Counted from the first letter of the stretch, positions 1-13,239 are shown. The stretch: DNA of 64,000 bases from Odiellus spinosus (GCA_963920705.1 OY987234.1:2294001-2358000); one strand, 5' to 3'. Notes: generated by a model from the letters alone, not told the origin. Made by a program: numbers and translations.

Positions 1-655
1 ATCTGCACTTGGGAAATTTGTGGATCTGCACTTGGGAAATTTGTGGATCTGCACTTGGGAAATTTGTGGATCTGCACTTGGGAAATTTGTGGATCTGCAC
101 TTGGGAACTTTGTGGATCTGCACTTGGGAAAATTGTGGATCTGCACTTGGGAAATTTGTGGATCTGCACTTGGAAAATTTGTGGATCTACAATTGGGAAA
201 TTTGTGGATCTACATTTGGGAAATTTGTGGATCTGCACTCGGGAAATTTGTGGATCTGCACTTGGGAAATTTGTGGATCTACACTTGGGAAATTTGTGGA
301 TCTACACTTGGGAAATTTTTGGAAATACACTTGGGAAATTTGAGGATCTGCACTTGGGAAATTTTTGGATCTGCACTTGGGAAATTTGTGGATCTGCACT
401 TGGGAAATTTGTGGATCTGCACATGGGAAATTTGTGGATCTACACTTGGGAAATTTGTGGATCTACACTTGGGAAATTTGTGGATCTACACTTGGGAAAT
501 TTGTGGATCTACACTTGGGAAATTTGTGGATCTACACTTGGGAAATTTGTGGATCTAAACTTGGGAAATTTGTGGATCTACACTTGGGAAATTTGTGGAT
601 CTACACTTGGGAAATTTGTGGATCTACACTGGGAAATTTGTGGATCTGCACTTGG
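1..655 (+). repeat. Block at left edge, copied at 2390-3044
   Basis: Marker variants recur at a fixed offset of 2,389 bp (104 monomers minus 3 bases): GAACTTT and GAAAATT near 105-135, CAATTGGG near 190, CTCGGG at 239, TTTTTGGAAATAC near 315, CTAAACTTGG near 554, and the 22-mer at 622-643, which matches 3011-3032. The match ends around 655, where 1-655 continues with a unique CTGATCTTGGG and the other copy continues with TGTAGATCTACA. Small differences such as CACCTGG near 2904 show the copies have begun to diverge. Confidence 0.85.
622..643 (+). repeat. 22-bp monomer, CACTGGG type in A5 context, first of four
   Basis: One T of CACTTGGG is missing. Copies: 622-643, 3011-3032, 4114-4135 and 11245-11266. 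Each lies three monomers after CTAAACTTGG and just before a G5 monomer, which indicates common descent through the 0-5 kb and 11 kb blocks. Confidence 0.92.
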
Positions 656-1074
656 GAAATTTGTGGATCTGATCTTGGGAAATTTGTGGATCTGCACTTG
701 GGAAATTTGTGGATCTGCACTTGGGAAATTTGTGGATCTGCACTTGGGAACTTTGTGGATCTGCACTTGGGAAAATTGTGGATCTGCACTTGGGAAATTT
801 GTGGATCTGCACTTGGGAAATTTGTGGATCTGCACATGGGAAATTTGTGGATCTACACTTGGGAAATTTGTGGATCTACACTTGGGAAATTTGTGGATCT
901 ACACTTGGGAAATTTGTGGATCTACACTTGGGAAATTTGTGGATCTACACTTGGGAAATTTGTGGATCTACACTTGGGAAATTTGTGGATCTACACTTGG
1001 GAAATTTGTGGATCTACACTTGGGAAATTTGTGGATCTACACTTGGGAAATTTGTGGATCTGCACTTGGGAAAT

Positions 1075-1086
1075 TTGTAGATCTAC
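1075..1086. repeat. Perfect 12-bp palindrome TGTAGATCTACA, first of about 25
   Basis: A G-to-A change at monomer position 22 followed by an A5 monomer makes TGTAGATCTACA, which equals its own reverse complement. Others lie near 1768, 3053, 4155, 4294, 5398, 10048, 11287, 12598, 16419, 17729, 35385, 42766, 44719, 45156, 48562, 50266, 51508, 53324, 55948, 57028, 59535, 60110, 62410 and 63629. Every example seen is followed by an A5 monomer. The ordinary junction TGTGGATCTACA differs from the palindrome by one base. Confidence 0.85.
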
Positions 1087-1149
1087 ACTTGGGAAATTTG
1101 TGGATCTACATTTGGGAAATTTGTGGATCTACACTTAGGAAATTTGTGG

Positions 1150-1171
1150 ATCTACACTTGGAAATTTGTGG
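1150..1171 (+). repeat. 22-bp monomer lacking one G (CTTGGAAATTT), first of five
   Basis: GGG is shortened to GG in an A5 monomer. Copies: 1150-1171, 1839-1860, 35204-35225, 38262-38283 and 42585-42606. The first two are 689 bp apart in the first tandem pair. The other three lie among A5 runs in family C. The two groups have different flanks, so two separate losses in the same G run are possible. Confidence 0.9.
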
Positions 1172-2800
1172 ATCTACATTTGGGAAATTTGTGGATCTAC
1201 ATTTGGGAAATTTGTGAATCTACACTTGGGAAATTTGTGGATCTACACTTGGGAAATTTGTGGATCTGCAAATGGGAAATTTGTGGATCTACATTTGGGA
1301 AATTTGTGGATCTACACTTGGGAAATTTGTGGATCTACACTTGGGAAATTTGTGGATCTGCACTTGGGAAATTTGTGGATCTACACTTGGGAAATTTGTG
1401 GATCTGCACTTGGGAAATTTGTGGATCTGCACTTGGGAACTTTGTGGATCTGCACTTGGGAAAATTGTGGATCTGCACTTGGGAAATTTGTGGATCTGCA
1501 CTTGGGAAATTTGTGGATCTGCACATGGGAAATTTGTGGATCTACACTTGGGAAATTTGTGGATCTACACTTGGGAAATTTGTGGATCTACACTTGGGAA
1601 ATTTGTGGATCTACACTTGGGAAATTTGTGGATCTACACTTGGGAAATTTGTGGATCTACACTTGGGAAATTTGTGGATCTACACTTGGGAAATTTGTGG
1701 ATCTACACTTGGGAAATTTGTGGATCTACACTTGGGAAATTTGTGGATCTGCACTTGGGAAATTTGTAGATCTACACTTGGGAAATTTGTGGATCTACAT
1801 TTGGGAAATTTGTGGGTCTACACTTGGGAAATTTGTGGATCTACACTTGGAAATTTGTGGATCTACATTTGGGAAATTTGTGGATCTACATTTGGGAAAT
1901 TTGTGAATCTACACTTGGGAAATTTGTGGATCTACACTTGGGAAATTTGTGGATCTGCAAATGGGAAATTTGTGGATCTACATTTGGGAAATTTGTGGAT
2001 CTACACTTGGGAAATTTGTGGATCTACAATTGGGAAATTTGTGGATCTGCACTTGGGAAATTTGTGGATCTACACTTGGGAAATTTGTGGATCTACTCTT
2101 GGGAAATTTGTGGATCTGCACTTGGGAAATTTGTGGATCTGCACTTGGGAAATTTGTGGATCTGCACTTGGGAAATTTGTGGATCTGCACTTGGGAAATT
2201 TGTGGATCTACACTTGGGAAATTTGTGAATCTACACTTGGGAAATTTGATTATCTGCACTTGGGAAATTTGTGGATGTGCACTTGGGAAATTTGTGGTTC
2301 TGCACTTGGGAACTTTGTGGATCTGCACTTGGAAAAATTGTGGATCTGCACTTGGGAAATTTGAGGATCTGCACTTGGGAAATTTGTGGATCTGCACTTG
2401 GGAAATTTGTGGATCTGCACTTGGGAAATTTGTGGATCTGCACTTGGGAAATTTGTGGATCTGCACTTGGGAAATTTGTGGATCTGCACTTGGGAACTTT
2501 GTGGATCTGCACTTGGGAAAATTGTGGATCTGCACTTGGGAAATTTGTGGATCTGCACTTGGAAAATTTGTGGATCTACAATTGGGAAATTTGTGGATCT
2601 ACATTTGGGAAATTTGTGGATCTGCACTCGGGAAATTTGTGGATCTGCACTTGGGAAATTTGTGGATCTACACTTGGGAAATTTGTGGATCTACACTTGG
2701 GAAATTTTTGGAAATACACTTGGGAAATTTGAGGATCTGCACTTGGGAAATTTTTGGATCTGCACTTGGGAAATTTGTGGATCTGCACTTGGGAAATTTG

Positions 2801-5006
2801 TGGATCTGCACATGGGAAATTTGTGGATCTACACATGGGAAATTTGTGGATCTACACTTGGGAAATTTGTGGATCTACACTTGGGAAATTTGTGGATCTA
2901 CACCTGGGAAATTTGTGGATCTACACTTGGGAAATTTGTGGATCTAAACTTGGGAAATTTGTGGATCTACACTTGGGAAATTTGTGGATCTACACTTGGG
3001 AAATTTGTGGATCTACACTGGGAAATTTGTGGATCTGCACTTGGGAAATTTGTAGATCTACACTTGGGAAATTTGTGGATCTACATTTGGGAAATTTGTG
3101 GATCTACACTTAGGAAATTTGTGGATCTACACTTGGGAAATTTGTGGGTCTACACTTGGGAAATTTGTGGATCTACACTTGGGAAATTTGTGGATCTACA
3201 TTTGGGAAATTTGTGGATCTACATTTGGGAAATTTGTGAATCTACACTTGGGAAATTTGTGGATCTACACTTGGGAAATTTGTGGATCTGCAAATGGGAA
3301 ATTTGTGGATCTACATTTGGGAAATTTGTGGATCTACACTTGGGAAATTTGTGGATCTACACTTGGGAAATTTGTGGATCTGCACTTGGGAAATTTGTGG
3401 ATCTACACTTGGGAAATTTGTGGATCTACTCTTGGGAAATTTGTGGATCTGCACTTGGGAAATTTGTGGATCTTCACTTGGGAAATTTGTGGATCTGCAC
3501 TTGGGAAATTTGTGGATCTGCACTTGGGAAATTTGTGGATCTGCACTTGGGAAATTTGTGGATCTGCACTTGGGAAATTTGTGGATCTGCACTTGGGAAC
3601 TTTGTGGATCTGCACTTGGGAAAATTGTGGATCTGCACTTGGGAAATTTGTGGATCTGCACTTGGGAAATTTGTGGATCTGCACTTGGGAAATTTGTGGA
3701 TCTGCACTTGGGAAATTTGTGGATCTGCACTTGGGAAATTTGTGGATCTACACTTGGGAAATTTGTGAATCTACACTTGGGAAATTTGATTATCTGCACT
3801 TGGGAAATTTGTGGATGTGCACTTGGGAAATTTGTGGTTCTGCACTTGGGAACTTTGTGGATCTGCACTTGGGAAAATTGTGGATCTGCACTTGGGAAAT
3901 TTGTGGATCTGCACATGGGAAATTTGTGGATCTACACTTGGGAAATTTGTGGATCTACACTTGGGAAATTTGTGGATCTGCACTTGGGAAATTTGTGGAT
4001 CTACACTTGGGAAATTTGTGGATCTACACTTGGGAAATTTGTGGATCTAAACTTGGGAAATTTGTGGATCTACACTTGGGAAATTTGTGGATCTACACTT
4101 GGGAAATTTGTGGATCTACACTGGGAAATTTGTGGATCTGCACTTGGGAAATTTGTAGATCTACACTTGGGAAATTTGTGGATCTACATTTGGGAAATTT
4201 GTGGATCTACACTTAGGAAATTTGTGGATCTACACTTGGGAAATTTGTGGGTCTACACTTGGGAAATTTGTGGATCTACACTTGGGAAATTTGTAGATCT
4301 ACATTTGGGAAATTTGTGGATCTACATTTGGGAAATTTGTGAATCTACACTTGGGAAATTTGTGGATCTACACTTGGGAAATTTGTGGATCTGCAAATGG
4401 GAAATTTGTGGATCTATATTTGGGAAATTTGTGGATCTACACATGGGAAATTTGTGGATCTACACTTGGGAAATTTGTGGATCTGCACTTGGGAAATTTG
4501 TGGATCTACTCTTGGGAAATTTGTGGATCTACTCTTGGGAAATTTGTGGATCTGCACTTGGGAAATTTGTGGATCTTCACTTGGGAAATTTGTGGATCTG
4601 CACTTGGGAAATTTGTGGATCTGCACTTGGGAAATTTGTGGATCTGCACTTGGGAAATTTGTGGATCTGCACTTGGGAAATTTGTGGATCTGCACTTGGG
4701 AACTTTGTGGATCTGCACTTGGGAAAATTGTGGATCTGCACTTGGGAAATTTGTGGATCTGCACTTGGGAAATTTGTGGATCTGCACTTGGGAAATTTGT
4801 GGATCTGCACTTGGGAAATTTGTGGATCTGCACTTGGGAAATTTGTGGATCTACACTTGGGAAATTTGTGAATCTACACTTGGGAAATTTGATTATCTGC
4901 ACTTGGGAAATTTGTGGATGTGCACTTGGGAAATTTGTGGTTCTGCACTTGGGAACTTTGTGGATCTGCACTTGGGAAAATTGTGGATCTGCACTTGGGA
5001 AATTTG
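2801..5006 (+). repeat. 1,103-bp tandem HOR, two copies (2801-3903, 3904-5006)
   Basis: Forty-eight monomers less one base; each copy has the CACTGGG 22-mer (3011-3032 and 4114-4135). Markers repeating at +1,103 include CTAAACTTGG (2945, 4048), TGTAGATCT, CTTAGGAAAT, GTGGGTC, GCAAATGGG, CTACTCTTGG, a rare CTTCACTTGG and the GATTATCT anchor (3788, 4891). The copies part at 3904/5007, where one reads TTTGTGG and the other TTTGAGG. Copy two has a private duplicated CTACTCTTGG (4505, 4528), so at least one event followed the duplication. Confidence 0.85.
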
Positions 5007-5811
5007 AGGATCTGCACTTGGGAAATTTGTGGATCTGCACTTGGGAAATTTGTGGATCTGCACTTGGGAACTTTGTGGATCTGCACTTGGGAAAATTGTG
5101 GATCTGCACTTGGGAAATTTGTGGATCTGCACTTGGGAAATTTGTGGATCTGCACATGGGAAATTTGTGGATCTACACTTGGGAAATTTGTGGATCTACA
5201 CTTGGGAAATTTGTGGATCTACACTTGGGAAATTTGTGGATCTACACTTGGGAAATTTGTGGATCTACACTTGGGAAATTTGTGGATCTACACTTGGGAA
5301 ATTTGTGGATCTACACTTGGGAAATTTGTGGATCTACACTTGGGAAATTTGTGGATCTACACTTGGGAAATTTGTGGATCTGCACTTGGGAAATTTGTAG
5401 ATCTACACTTGGGAAATTTGTGGATCTACATTTGGGAAATTTGTGGATCTACACTTAGGAAATTTGTGGATCTACACTTGGGAAATTTGTGGGTCTACAC
5501 TTGGGAAATTTGTGGGTCTACACTTGGGAAATTTGTGGATCTACACTTGGGAAATTTGTGGATCTACATTTGGGAAATTTGTGGATCTACATTTGGGAAA
5601 TTTGTGAATCTACACTTGGGAAATTTGTGGATCTACACTTGGGAAATTTGTGGATCTGCAAATGGGAAATTTGTGGATCTACATTTGGGAAATTTGTGGA
5701 TCTACACTTGGGAAATTTGTGGATCTACACTTGGGAAATTTGTGGATCTGCACTTGGGAAATTTGTGGATCTACACTTGGGAAATTTGTGGATCTACTCT
5801 TGGGAAATTTG

Positions 5812-8800
5812 TGGATCTGCACTTGGGAAATTTGTGGATCTGCACTTGGGAAATTTGTGGATCTGCACTTGGGAAATTTGTGGATCTGCACTTGGGAAAT
5901 TTGTGGATCTACACTTGGGAAATTTGTGAATCTGCACTTGGGAAATTTGTGGATCTGCACTTGGGAAATTTGTGGATCTACACTTGGGAAATTTGTGAAT
6001 CTACACTTGGGAAATTTGATTATCTGCACTTGGGAAATTTGTGGATGTGCACTTGGGAAATTTGTGGTTCTGCACTTGGGAACTTTGTGGATCTGCACTT
6101 GGGAAAATTGAGGATCTGCACTTGGGAAATTTGTGGATCTGCACTTGGGAAATTTGTGGATCTGCACTTGGGAAATTTGTGGATCTGCACTTGGGAAATT
6201 TGTGGATCTGCACTTGGGAAATTTGTGGATCTGCACTTGGGAACTTTGTGGATCTGCACTTGGGAAAATTGTGGATCTGCACTTGGGAAATTTGTGGATC
6301 TGCACTTGGAAAATTTGTGGATCTACAATTGGGAAATTTGTGGATCTACATTTGGGAAATTTGTGGATCTGCACTCGGGAAATTTGTGGATCTGCACTTG
6401 GGAAATTTGTGGATCTGCACTTGGGAAATTTGTGGATCTGCACTTGGGAAATTTGTGGATCTGCACTTGGGAAATTTGTGGATCTGCACTTGGGAAATTT
6501 GTGGATATGCACTTGGGAAATTTGTGGATTTGCACTTGGGAAATTTGTTGGATCTGCACTTGGGAAATTTGTGGATCTGCACTAGGGAAATTTGTGGATC
6601 TGCACTTGGGAAATTTGTGGATCTGCACATGGGAAATTTGTGAATCTACAATTTTGAAATTTGTGGACCTACATTTGGGAAATTTGTGGATCTACACTTG
6701 GGAAATTTGTGGATCTACACTTGGGAAATTTGTGGATCTGCACTTGGGAAATTTGTGGATCTACACTTGGGAAATTTGTGGATCTACATTTGGGAAATTT
6801 GTGGATCTACACTTGGGAAATTTGTGGATCTACAGTTGGGAAATTTGTGGATCTACACTTGGGAAATTTGTGGATCTACACTTGGGAAATTTGTGGATCT
6901 ACACTTGGGAAATTTGTGGGTCTACACTTGGGAAATTTGTGGATCTACACTTGGGAAATTTGTGGATCTACACTTGGGAAATTTGTGGATCTGCACATGG
7001 GAAATTTGTGGATCTACATTTGGGAAATTTGTGGATCTACACTTGGGAAATTTGTGGATCTACACTTGGGAAATTTGTGGATCTGCACTTGGGAAATTTG
7101 TGGATCTACACTTGGGAAATTTGTGTATCTACTCTTGGGAAATTTGTGGATCTGCATTTGGGAAATTTGTGGATCTGCACTTGGGAAATTTGTGGATCTG
7201 CACTTGGGAAATTTGTGGATCTGCACTTGGGAAATTTGTGGATCTACACTTAGGAAATTTGTGGATCTACACTTGGGAAATTTGTGAATCTACACTTGGG
7301 AAATTTGATTATCTGCACTTGGGAAATTTGTGGATGTGCACTTGGGAAATTTGTGGTTCTGCACTTGGGAACTTTGTGGATCTGCACTTGGGAAAATTGT
7401 GGATCTGCACTTGGGAAATTTGAGGATCTGCACTTGGGAAATTTGTGGATCTGCACTTGGGAAATTTGTGGATCTGCACTTGGGAAATTTGTGGATCTGC
7501 ACTTGGGAAATTTGTGGATCTACACTTGGGAAATTTGTGAATCTGCACTTGGGAAATTTGTGGATCTGCACTTGGGAAATTTGTGGATCTACACTTGGGA
7601 AATTTGTGAATCTACACTTGGGAAATTTGATTATCTGCACTTGGGAAATTTGTGGATGTGCACTTGGGAAATTTGTGGTTCTGCACTTGGGAACTTTGTG
7701 GATCTGCACTTGGGAAAATTGAGGATCTGCACTTGGGAAATTTGTGGATCTGCACTTGGGAAATTTGTGGATCTGCACTTGGGAAATTTGTGGATCTGCA
7801 CTTGGGAAATTTGTGGATCTGCACTTGGGAAATTTGTGGATCTGCACTTGGGAACTTTGTGGATCTGCACTTGGGAAAATTGTGGATCTGCACTTGGGAA
7901 ATTTGTGGATCTGCACTTGGAAAATTTGTGGATCTACAATTGGGAAATTTGTGGATCTACATTTGGGAAATTTGTGGATCTGCACTCGGGAAATTTGTGG
8001 ATCTGCACTTGGGAAATTTGTGGATCTGCACTTGGGAAATTTGTGGATCTGCACTTGGGAAATTTGTGGATCTGCACTTGGGAAATTTGTGGATCTGCAC
8101 TTGGGAAATTTGTGGATATGCACTTGGGAAATTTGTGGATTTGCACTTGGGAAATTTGTTGGATCTGCACTTGGGAAATTTGTGGATCTGCACTTGGGAA
8201 ATTTGTGGATCTGCACTTGGGAAATTTGTGGATCTGCACATGGGAAATTTGTGAATCTACAATTTTGAAATTTGTGGACCTACATTTGGGAAATTTGTGG
8301 ATCTACACTTGGGAAATTTGTGGATCTACACTTGGGAAATTTGTGGATCTGCACTTGGGAAATTTGTGGATCTACACTTGGGAAATTTGTGGATCTACAT
8401 TTGGGAAATTTGTGGATCTACACTTGGGAAATTTGTGGATCTACAGTTGGGAAATTTGTGGATCTACACTTGGGAAATTTGTGGATCTACACTTGGGAAA
8501 TTTGTGGATCTACACTTGGGAAATTTGTGGATCTACACTTGGGAAATTTGTGGATCTACACTTGGGAAATTTGTGGGTCTACACTTGGGAAATTTGTGGA
8601 TCTACACTTGGGAAATTTGTGGATCTACACTTGGGAAATTTGTGGATCTGCACATGGGAAATTTGTGGATCTACATTTGGGAAATTTGTGGATCTACACT
8701 TGGGAAATTTGTGGATCTACACTTGGGAAATTTGTGGATCTGCACTTGGGAAATTTGTGGATCTACACTTGGGAAATTTGTGGATCTACTCTTGGGAAAT

Positions 8801-9790
8801 TTGTGGATCTGCATTTGGGAAATTTGTGGATCTGCACTTGGGAAATTTGTGGATCTGCACTTGGGAAATTTGTGGATCTGCACTTGGGAAATTTGTGGAT
8901 CTACACTTAGGAAATTTGTGGATCTACACTTGGGAAATTTGTGAATCTACACTTGGGAAATTTGATTATCTGCACTTGGGAAATTTGTGGATGTGCACTT
9001 GGGAAATTTGTGGTTCTGCACTTGGGAACTTTGTGGATCTGCACTTGGGAAAATTGTGGATCTGCACTTGGGAAATTTGAGGATCTGCACTTGGGAAATT
9101 TGTGGATCTGCACTTGGGAAATTTGTGGATCTGCACTTGGGAAATTTGTGGATCTGCACTTGGGAAATTTGTGGATCTGCACTTGGGAAATTTGTGGATC
9201 TGCACTTGGGAACTTTGTGGATCTGCACTTGGGAAAATTGTGGATCTGCACTTGGGAAATTTGTGGATCTGCACTTGGAAAATTTGTGGATCTACAATTG
9301 GGAAATTTGTGGATCTACATTTGGGAAATTTGTGGATCTGCACTCGGGAAATTTGTGGATCTGCACTTGGGAAATTTGTGGATCTGCACTTGGGAAATTT
9401 GTGGATCTGCACTTGGGAAATTTGTGGATCTGCACTTGGGAAATTTGTGGATCTGCACTTGGGAAATTTGTGGATATGCACTTGGGAAATTTGTGGATTT
9501 GCACTTGGGAAATTTGTTGGATCTGCACTTGGGAAATTTGTGGATCTGCACTTGGGAAATTTGTGGATCTGCACTTGGGAAATTTGTGGATCTGCACATG
9601 GGAAATTTGTGAATCTACAATTTTGAAATTTGTGGACCTACATTTGGGAAATTTGTGGATCTACACTTGGGAAATTTGTGGATCTACACTTGGGAAATTT
9701 GTGGATCTGCACTTGGGAAATTTGTGGATCTACACTTGGGAAATTTGTGGATCTACATTTGGGAAATTTGTGGATCTACACTTGGGAAAT
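5812..9790 (+). repeat. HOR family B, three tandem copies (5812-7422, 7423-9079, 9080-9790)
   Basis: Each copy has the same ordered signature: GATTATCT, GGATGTGC, GGTTCTGC, GAACTTT, GAAAATT, TTTGAGG, GGAAAATTT, CAATTGGG, CTCGGG, GGATATGC, GGATTTGC, a 24-bp monomer ending TTTGTTGG, then GTGAATC with CAATTTTGAAAT and GTGGACC. The first two copies are offset by 1,611 bp (70 monomers plus one base). Copy two gains two A5 monomers near 8500, and copy three lacks 13 monomers just after its GATTATCT block. Copy one has a private CACTAGGG near 6591. The signature returns at 13-16, 46-49 and 54-59 kb; at 49.5-53 kb it returns without the 24-mer. Confidence 0.85.
6528..6551 (+). repeat. 24-bp monomer (extra T in TTTGTTGG), first of nine
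   Basis: A monomer starting ATTTGCAC and ending TTTGTTGG has one extra base. The nine copies are 6528-6551, 8139-8162, 9497-9520, 13682-13705, 14971-14994, 46171-46194, 47690-47713, 55028-55051 and 58571-58594. All follow a GGATATGC monomer and precede G5 monomers and the CAATTTTGAAAT/GTGGACC step, so one insertion was copied with HOR B. It is the diagnostic mark of that family. Confidence 0.93.
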
Positions 9791-10904
9791 TTGTGGATCT
9801 GCACTTGGGAAATTTGTGGATCTGCACTTGGGAAATTTGTGGATCTGCACTTGGGAAATTTGTGGATCTGCACTTGGGAAATTTGTGGATCTACACTTAG
9901 GAAATTTGTGGATCTACACTTGGGAAATTTGTGGATCTACACTTGGGAAATTTGTGGATCTACACTTGGGAAATTTGTGGATCTACACTTGGGAAATTTG
10001 TGGATCTACACTTGGGAAATTAGTGGATCTGCACTTGGGAAATTTGTAGATCTACACTTGGGAAATTTGTGGATCTACATTTGGGAAATTTGTGGATCTA
10101 CACTTGGGAAATTTGTGGATCTACACTTGGGAAATTTGTGGATCTGCACTTGGGAAATTTGTGGATCTACACTTGGGAAATTTGTTGATCTGCACTTGGG
10201 AAATTTGTGGATCTGCACATGGGAAATTTGTGAATCTACAATTGGGAATTTGTGGACCTACATTTGGGAAATTTGTGGATCTACACTTGGGAAATTTGTG
10301 GATCTGCACTTGGGAAATTTGTGGATCTACATTTGGGAAATTTGTGGATCTACACTTATGAAATGTGTGGATCTACAGTTGGGAAATTTGTGGATCTGCA
10401 CTTGGGAAATTTGTGGATCTGCACTTGGGAAATTTGTGGATCTAAACTTGGGAAATTTGTGGATCTACACTTGGGAAATTTGTGGATCTACACTTGGGAA
10501 ATTTGTGGATCTACACTTGGGAAATTTGTGGATCTACACTTGGGAAATTTGTGGATCTACACTTGGGAAATTTTTGGAACTACACTTGGGAAATTTGAGG
10601 ATCTGCACTTGGGAAATTTTTGGATCTGCACTTGGGAAATTTGTGGATCTGCACTTGGGAAATTTGTGGATCTGCACATGGGAAATTTGTGGATCTACAT
10701 TTGGGAAATTTGTGGATCTACACTTGGGAAATTTGTGGATCTACACTTGGGAAATTTGTGGATCTGCACTTGGGAAATTTGTGGATCTACACTTGGGAAA
10801 TTTGTGGATCTACACTTGGGAAATTTGTGGATCTACACTTGGGAAATTTGTGGATCTACACTTGGGAAATTTGTGGATCTACACTTGGGAAATTTGTGGA
10901 TCTA
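9791..10904 (+). repeat. Mixed satellite segment with an early C-type marker
   Basis: Ordinary 23-mers, mainly A5 runs, joining HOR B to the composite block that follows. It has a TTAGTGG variant near 10018, TGTAGATCTACA near 10047, the 22-mer GGGAATTTGTGG (10234-10255) followed by GTGGACC, a TATGAAATGTG monomer (10357) and two TTTTTGGAACTAC/TTTTTGGAAATAC steps. These markers otherwise cluster at 24-43 kb, so this segment shares ancestry with those blocks. No gene or unique sequence is present. Confidence 0.75.
10234..10255 (+). repeat. 22-bp monomer, CAATTGGGAATTTGTGG type, first of five
   Basis: GAAATTT is shortened to GAATTT in the CAATTGG monomer that follows GTGA and precedes GTGGACC. 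Copies: 10234-10255, 24974-24995, 25893-25914, 32193-32214 and 34354-34375. Comparable full-length forms exist (for example near 23552 and 60808), and HOR B has CAATTTTGAAAT at the matching place, so three alleles of one ancestral step are present. Confidence 0.92.
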
Positions 10905-12700
10905 CACTTGGGAAATTTTTGGAAATACACTTGGGAAATTTGAGGATCTGCACTTGGGAAATTTTTGGATCTGCACTTGGGAAATTTGTGGATCTGCACT
11001 TGGGAAATTTGTGGATCTGCACTTGGGAAATTTGTGGATCTGCACATGGGAAATTTGTGGATCTACACTTGGGAAATTTGTGGATCTACACTTGGGAAAT
11101 TTGTGGATCTACACTTGGGAAATTTGTGGATCTACACTTGGGAAATTTGTGGATCTACACTTGGGAAATTTGTGGATCTAAACTTGGGAAATTTGTGGAT
11201 CTACACTTGGGAAATTTGTGGATCTACACTTGGGAAATTTGTGGATCTACACTGGGAAATTTGTGGATCTGCACTTGGGAAATTTGTAGATCTACACTTG
11301 GGAAATTTGTGGATCTACATTTGGGAAATTTGTGGATCTACACTTAGGAAATTTGTGGATCTACACTTGGGAAATTTGTGGGTCTACACTTGGGAAATTT
11401 GTGGATCTACACTTGGGAAATTTGTGGATCTACATTTGGGAAATTTGTGGATCTACATTTGGGAAATTTGTGAATCTACACTTGGGAAATTTGTGGATCT
11501 ACACTTGGGAAATTTGTGGATCTGCAAATGGGAAATTTGTGGATCTACATTTGGGAAATTTGTGGATCTACACTTGGGAAATTTGTGGATCTACACTTGG
11601 GAAATTTGTGGATCTGCACTTGGGAAATTTGTGGATCTACACTTGGGAAATTTGTGGATCTACTCTTGGGAAATTTGTGGATCTGCACTTGGGAAATTTG
11701 TGGATCTGCACTTGGGAAATTTGTGGATCTGCACTTGGGAAATTTGTGGATCTGCACTTGGGAAATTTGTGGATCTGCACTTGGGAAATTTGTGGATCTG
11801 CACTTGGGAAATTTGTGGATCTGCACTTGGGAACTTTGTGGATCTGCACTTGGGAAAATTGTGGATCTGCACTTGGGAAATTTGTGGATCTGCACTTGGG
11901 AAATTTGTGGATCTGCACTTGGGAAATTTGTGGATCTGCACTTGGGAAATTTGTGGATCTGCACTTGGGAAATTTGTGGATCTACACTTGGGAAATTTGT
12001 GAATCTACACTTGGGAAATTTGATTATCTGCACTTGGGAAATTTGTGGATGTGCACTTGGGAAATTTGTGGTTCTGCACTTGGGAACTTTGTGGATCTGC
12101 ACTTGGGAAAATTGTGGATCTGCACTTGGGAAATTTGAGGATCTGCACTTGGGAAATTTGTGGATCTGCACTTGGGAAATTTGTGGATCTGCACTTGGGA
12201 AATTTGTGGATCTGCACTTGGGAAATTTGTGGATCTGCACTTGGGAAATTTGTGGATCTGCACTTGGGAACTTTGTGGATCTGCACTTGGGAAAATTGTG
12301 GATCTGCACTTGGGAAATTTGTGGATCTGCACTTGGGAAATTTGTGGATCTGCACATGGGAAATTTGTGGATCTACACTTGGGAAATTTGTGGATCTACA
12401 CTTGGGAAATTTGTGGATCTACACTTGGGAAATTTGTGGATCTACACTTGGGAAATTTGTGGATCTACACTTGGGAAATTTGTGGATCTACACTTGGGAA
12501 ATTTGTGGATCTACACTTGGGAAATTTGTGGATCTACACTTGGGAAATTTGTGGATCTACACTTGGGAAATTTGTGGATCTGCACTTGGGAAATTTGTAG
12601 ATCTACACTTGGGAAATTTGTGGATCTACATTTGGGAAATTTGTGGATCTACACTTAGGAAATTTGTGGATCTACACTTGGGAAATTTGTGGGTCTACAC
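10905..12700 (+). repeat. Composite copy of the 2.7-3.9 and 4.9-5.5 kb blocks
   Basis: Markers align to 2.7-3.9 kb at +8,211 and then, after one extra monomer, at +8,234: the CACTGGG 22-mer 3011 to 11245, GCAAATGGG 3290 to 11524, GATTATCT 3788 to 12022. From the GATTATCT anchor rightward the better match is 4891 onward at +7,131, because both carry TTTGAGG next; this becomes +7,200 after three added A5 monomers. The segment therefore looks like a join of two tandem copies, or a copy of an older form of the 1,103-bp pair. Confidence 0.75.
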
Positions 12701-13239
12701 TTGGGAAATTTGTGGATCTACACTTGGGAAATTTGTGGATCTACATTTGGGAAATTTGTGGATCTACATTTGGGAAATTTGTGAATCTACACTTGGGAAA
12801 TTTGTGGATCTACACTTGGGAAATTTGTGGATCTGCAAATGGGAAATTTGTGGATCTACATTTGGGAAATTTGTGGATCTACACTTGGGAAATTTGTGGA
12901 TCTACACTTGGGAAATTTGTGGATCTGCACTTGGGAAATTTGTGGATCTACACTTGGGAAATTTGTGGATCTACTCTTGGGAAATTTGTGGATCTGCACT
13001 TAGGAAATTTGTGGATCTGCACTTGGGAAATTTGAGGATCTGCACTTGGGAAATTTGTGGATCTGCACTTGGGAAATTTGTGGATCTACACTTGGGAAAT
13101 TTGTGAATCTACACTTGGGAAATTTGATTATCTGCACTTGGGAAATTTGTGGATGTGCACTTGGGAAATTTGTGGTTCTGCACTTGGGAACTTTGTGGAT
13201 CTGCACTTGGGAAAATTGTGGATCTGCACTTGGGAAATT

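Larger units (their letters stand above)
672..2049 (+). repeat. 689-bp tandem HOR, two copies (672-1360, 1361-2049)
   Basis: Thirty monomers less one base. A shared series of variants repeats at +689: GAACTTT/GAAAATT, CACATGG, a run of about ten plain A5 monomers, TGTAGATCT (1079 and 1768), the 22-mer lacking one G (1150-1171 and 1839-1860), GTGAATC, and GCAAATGGG (near 1268 and 1957). Agreement runs over about 665 bp, almost the whole unit. Copy two carries an extra GTGGGTC monomer variant near 1813. The fixed order of rare variants makes a direct duplication the simplest explanation. Confidence 0.85.

Noticed and set aside
4294..4320. CTTAGGAAAT and TGTAGATCT variants as splice or polyadenylation signals
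   Set aside because: They are common inherited monomer variants spread across the array, with no associated transcript structure visible.
6647..6680. CAATTTTGAAAT / GTGGACC step as a transposon scar or regulatory site
   Set aside because: It keeps the 23-bp phase and differs from the consensus only by point changes; it recurs because HOR B was copied.
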